DNA of 64,000 bases. It comes from Cordia subcordata (taxonomy: Eukaryota; Streptophyta; Magnoliopsida; Boraginales; Cordiaceae). The stretch's first letter is position 1; the number at the start of each line of letters is the position of its first letter. Under the pieces are notes generated by a model. It was not told the origin of the DNA, did no database searches, and was given only the letters and a program-made list of their open reading frames with translations. Shown here in pieces: positions 61,524 to 64,000 of this stretch. The DNA lies in the NCBI GenBank assembly GCA_028554755.1, contig JAPTOF010000003.1:5789501-5853500 (forward strand). The letters run 5' to 3'. The position numbers were made by a program, and so were the translations under genes.

Positions 61524-62822
61524 TGTTGGCTAAACATTTGCTATTTGTTTTGATGATGAAAATTTATGTGCATTATTTGTCTAAATACATTTTGAGATAA
61601 TGCTTTGAGAAATGGAAAAAGATGCTTTGAAAGATGGAAGAAGAAGAACTAAACGCATTATTTGAAGAACAAGAAGATGAGAAGGCATAAGGAGGAGAAG
61701 AGATGTCATAAGGGATACCGGGCGTACTTTTCTTGCTCTTTTGTGAAATGCCTTAATATTGCATATGTTTGGCTCAAACTTTCTTCTTCATTGATCAAAT
61801 AATTTTTGAACTCTTGCACGTTAAATTTCATATAAGCACAAATGAGTTTGAATGCACATATTGAATGAAATTGTGTTTTTGGGGTATTTCAAGTCATAAA
61901 ATATATTTACAAAATATTCCAAAATAATTTGGAGTTGTGAAAATTGCACTTAAAAGAATTTCGACAAAAGTTTGGCTTTACTTCAGTTTCTGGAATGGCT
62001 GGACCCCTTAGCCAGTCGATCGGCTGACCTGGGTGGGTCGCCCGGCCAAAACAGAAAGTGAAGGTAAAAGCCGAACCCCATAGCATCCGGCAGTCAGAGA
62101 GGAACAAGTGCAAGCCGGACAACCCAGCCGGTCGACCGGCTGAGCGAGTTGCTGTAATTAATGCACTAGCTGTTTATTACCGTTCTGGCTTATTTCCTCT
62201 TCATTTTTTCACCTACTAAATCCCTAACCCCCAAATCTCTTTAAATACACATTCAATACGCATTCAAAGAAATCAAGTGAAGTGTGCAAAATTGCTATAA
62301 TCATTCAATCAAGCTTTTGAGCCATTCTTGCAATATATTTGAGCTTTCAAGAGCTTATTCATTTGCTATACCTTTTTCTTGAAGAAAAATTTTAGATTCA
62401 ATCCTTTTTCATTCCTTGAATATACACACACTTTGAGAGCTAAAATCTTGTGAGATCAAATTCTTTGAAGCTTGTAAAGTGTGGGAAAATCCTAAAGAGA
62501 GGGTCTCTTGGGTTCTTTGAAGTTGGGCTTCAAAGAGGTGTATTAACTTGGTTTGTGCTTCACCAAGATTTGAAGAAGCATTATAATGAAGATTGTTGAA
62601 GTCCTAAGGGGATCTTCCTTGGGCGGTGGACGTAGGCTTGGCCGAACCACCTTAAATCGTTTGTCTCTCATCTCCTTATACTTTTATTTCCATGCTTGTT
62701 TTAATTGACTTTATTGTGTTTGATATATTGCTTGAAAGAAATTATTGATTTCCTGTAAATTTTTAAAACGAAATTGTAGTAATTATATCTTAATTCACCC
62801 CCTCTTAACATATTTGCACCCA
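61524..62822 (+). repeat. 3' LTR, complete
   Basis: About 1.3 kb from TGTTGGCTAAACATTTG to CACCCCCTCTTAACA and a few more bases. The end near TTTGCACCCA is chosen as the last CA before flanking DNA. A transcription start region cannot be fixed, though TTTAAATACAC at about 62242 is a TATA candidate. Confidence 0.82.
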
Positions 62823-62823
62823 T

Positions 62824-63000
62824 AGTGGCGCATAAATATAATTAAATATCGTGTAACTCTACTACAATGATGAGGTTAGGAAGTGGTGCATAAATGTAAT
62901 TACACACTATAATATATAGATTTATAATAATATTAAAAATAGAATTTATGATGACTTGGGTGTTGATGTGATACCCTTGTTTGAGCTCCTTTGGGTTAAA
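62824..63000. repeat. Continuation of the AT-rich repeat array
   Basis: Resumes at GTGGCGCATAAATATAATT and parallels 53460-53820, including GTAACTCTACTACAATGATG and TTGAGCTCCTTTGGGTT. Confidence 0.82.
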
Positions 63001-63026
63001 CTTATATATATGTGTGCACATATATA

Positions 63027-64000
63027 TTGAGGTTTATTGAGCACACTTCGAAGGAATGGTACAAAAATATTTATACATTGGTGACATATTTAACTTCTGC
63101 GTAATATGTTTGAATACATATATAAGATAAACTCAAAACTTTACAGCAACAAAGATATTATTAGTTTTGCCCCACTTGTTCGGTTTTCTTTTTCTTTTTT
63201 TTCTTTTTGGGTTAACCACATGTATAACAATTAATAAAAACAAAAATTAAACACCCAAATGTAAAAGGGCAGAACCAAAGGGCTGCCCCACCCCTTCAAT
63301 ATTGGGAAGTTATACCATGTACCATAAGGACTGTGCACTTTCAATGAACAAAAACCATAAAATTTATTAACAAATAATATAAAAATTATGAACAAATACA
63401 TCAATTAAATTTTTTTATAACTTTTTTAGTATTTGTTCATAATTTATTAGTTCACCACTTAATATATATTTGTTCACCACTCTCACACATATATATACAC
63501 AAAAACACATTCACACACACAGCCCCACACAATATTAATATTATAAACAAATAATATTAATATTGTGAACAAAGGTGAGGGAATGCGGGATAGCACAATG
63601 GTGAAGGACTATGGTATAATTGCTTTCCAAGTTTTGAAAAAATATATATATGCATATGTAAAATTTTTAAAACAATTTTCTCATGTCCCCCTAATTTTTT
63701 TTCTCTCTTTTTCTTTTGCTTGAAGATCTTCTCATAGTGGTTCTTTTTTAGCATATATTTTTTCCTATGTAGATGATATTTTAGTGAAACTTTATAATAA
63801 ATAAATAATTTTAGAGAATAAATTTCAGTAATATTAAATATATTTATGTAAATGGTTAGGTCTTACAAGATAAATTTAAGGAAGTTCATAAATTTTAGAT
63901 AGCTTTTTATAGAGAATTTATTTAGGGAGTTTCTTTAAATATAATTTAGTTATTTTGTTGGCTAGATAATTTTATAAACGAGACAAGGATTCAATTCCAC
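63027..64000. other. AT-rich intergenic DNA with LTR-like and GAACAAAT-type fragments
   Basis: 63027-63130 resembles 50884-51000 (TTATTGAGCACACTTCGAAG and ATATTTATACAT wording), probably a fragment of the same LTR. 63340-63570 has GAACAAATA/TATTTGTTC words in both orientations. I see nothing beyond 63600. Confidence 0.45.

Larger units (their letters stand above)
53924..62822 (+). mobile_element. Sirevirus-lineage Ty1-copia retrotransposon, decayed
   Basis: Order: 5' LTR fragment, gag, protease, integrase, reverse transcriptase, RNase H, an extra ORF, polypurine tracts, 3' LTR. The copia order (integrase before reverse transcriptase), gag wording and extra ORF after pol place it in the Sirevirus (SIRE/Maximus) lineage. 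The rest of the 5' LTR, the primer-binding site and the start of gag are deleted (break near 54548). Stops and frameshifts occur in gag, integrase, reverse transcriptase and the extra ORF. The flanking array resumes with GTGGCG after the 3' LTR against GTGGTG before the 5' LTR, so the target duplication is probably there, but the exact end bases are uncertain by a few positions. Confidence 0.88.

Overview
This window is nuclear DNA of a flowering plant, almost certainly a eudicot. Genes have many short exons with GT-AG introns, intergenic DNA is very AT-rich, and it carries MITEs, a hAT element, long-TIR Mutator-like elements, a Sirevirus-type copia retrotransposon, SINE-like copies and a piece of plastid rbcL. 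I cannot name the species.

Three protein-coding genes look real and intact. (1) 151-2491 (+) is the 3' part of a C78-family (UFM1-specific protease / ZUFSP-like) cysteine peptidase; its first exons lie before the window. (2) 2714-13448 (-) is a full-size ABCB (P-glycoprotein-type) transporter in ten exons that join in frame into 1,254 residues. It converges tail-to-tail with gene 1, with only 222 bases between stop codons. Its introns hold a plastid DNA insert, SINE-like copies, a MITE nested inside a MITE, and other MITEs. (3) 36879-49304 (+) is a Membrane protein of ER body (MEB)-like gene with a VIT1/CCC1-type C-terminal membrane domain, also ten exons, 947 residues. I see no operon-like or pathway link between the three; they act in protein modification, membrane export and ER/metal-type membrane functions.

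13.5-36.8 kb has no gene I can support. It holds a hAT-type element with an 8-bp target duplication, a long-TIR Mutator-like element with a second copy nested in it (both with 9-bp target duplications), and a direct tandem duplication of about 7 kb (16.86-23.46 and 23.48-30.67 kb) whose left breakpoint is inside the outer Mutator-like element. A second, smaller direct duplication (about 1.2 kb) follows at 31.5-33.8 kb. The two 7-kb copies have since gained and lost different transposons, so each shows the empty or full site of the other.

49.3-64 kb is repeat-rich. It contains a decayed minus-strand copia RNase H remnant (about 51.0-51.35 kb), an (AAT)n/(ATT)n palindrome, an AT-rich repeat array, and a Sirevirus-lineage copia element (53.92-62.82 kb) inserted into that array. 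That element has lost part of its 5' LTR and the start of its internal region, carries several stops, and has an altered reverse transcriptase active site. It keeps an extra ORF after pol and a complete 3' LTR. I found no CRISPR array, rRNA gene, intact tRNA gene or bacterial-type system, and nothing I would call a wholly new system. The most informative features are the nested transposon structures and the duplicated block.
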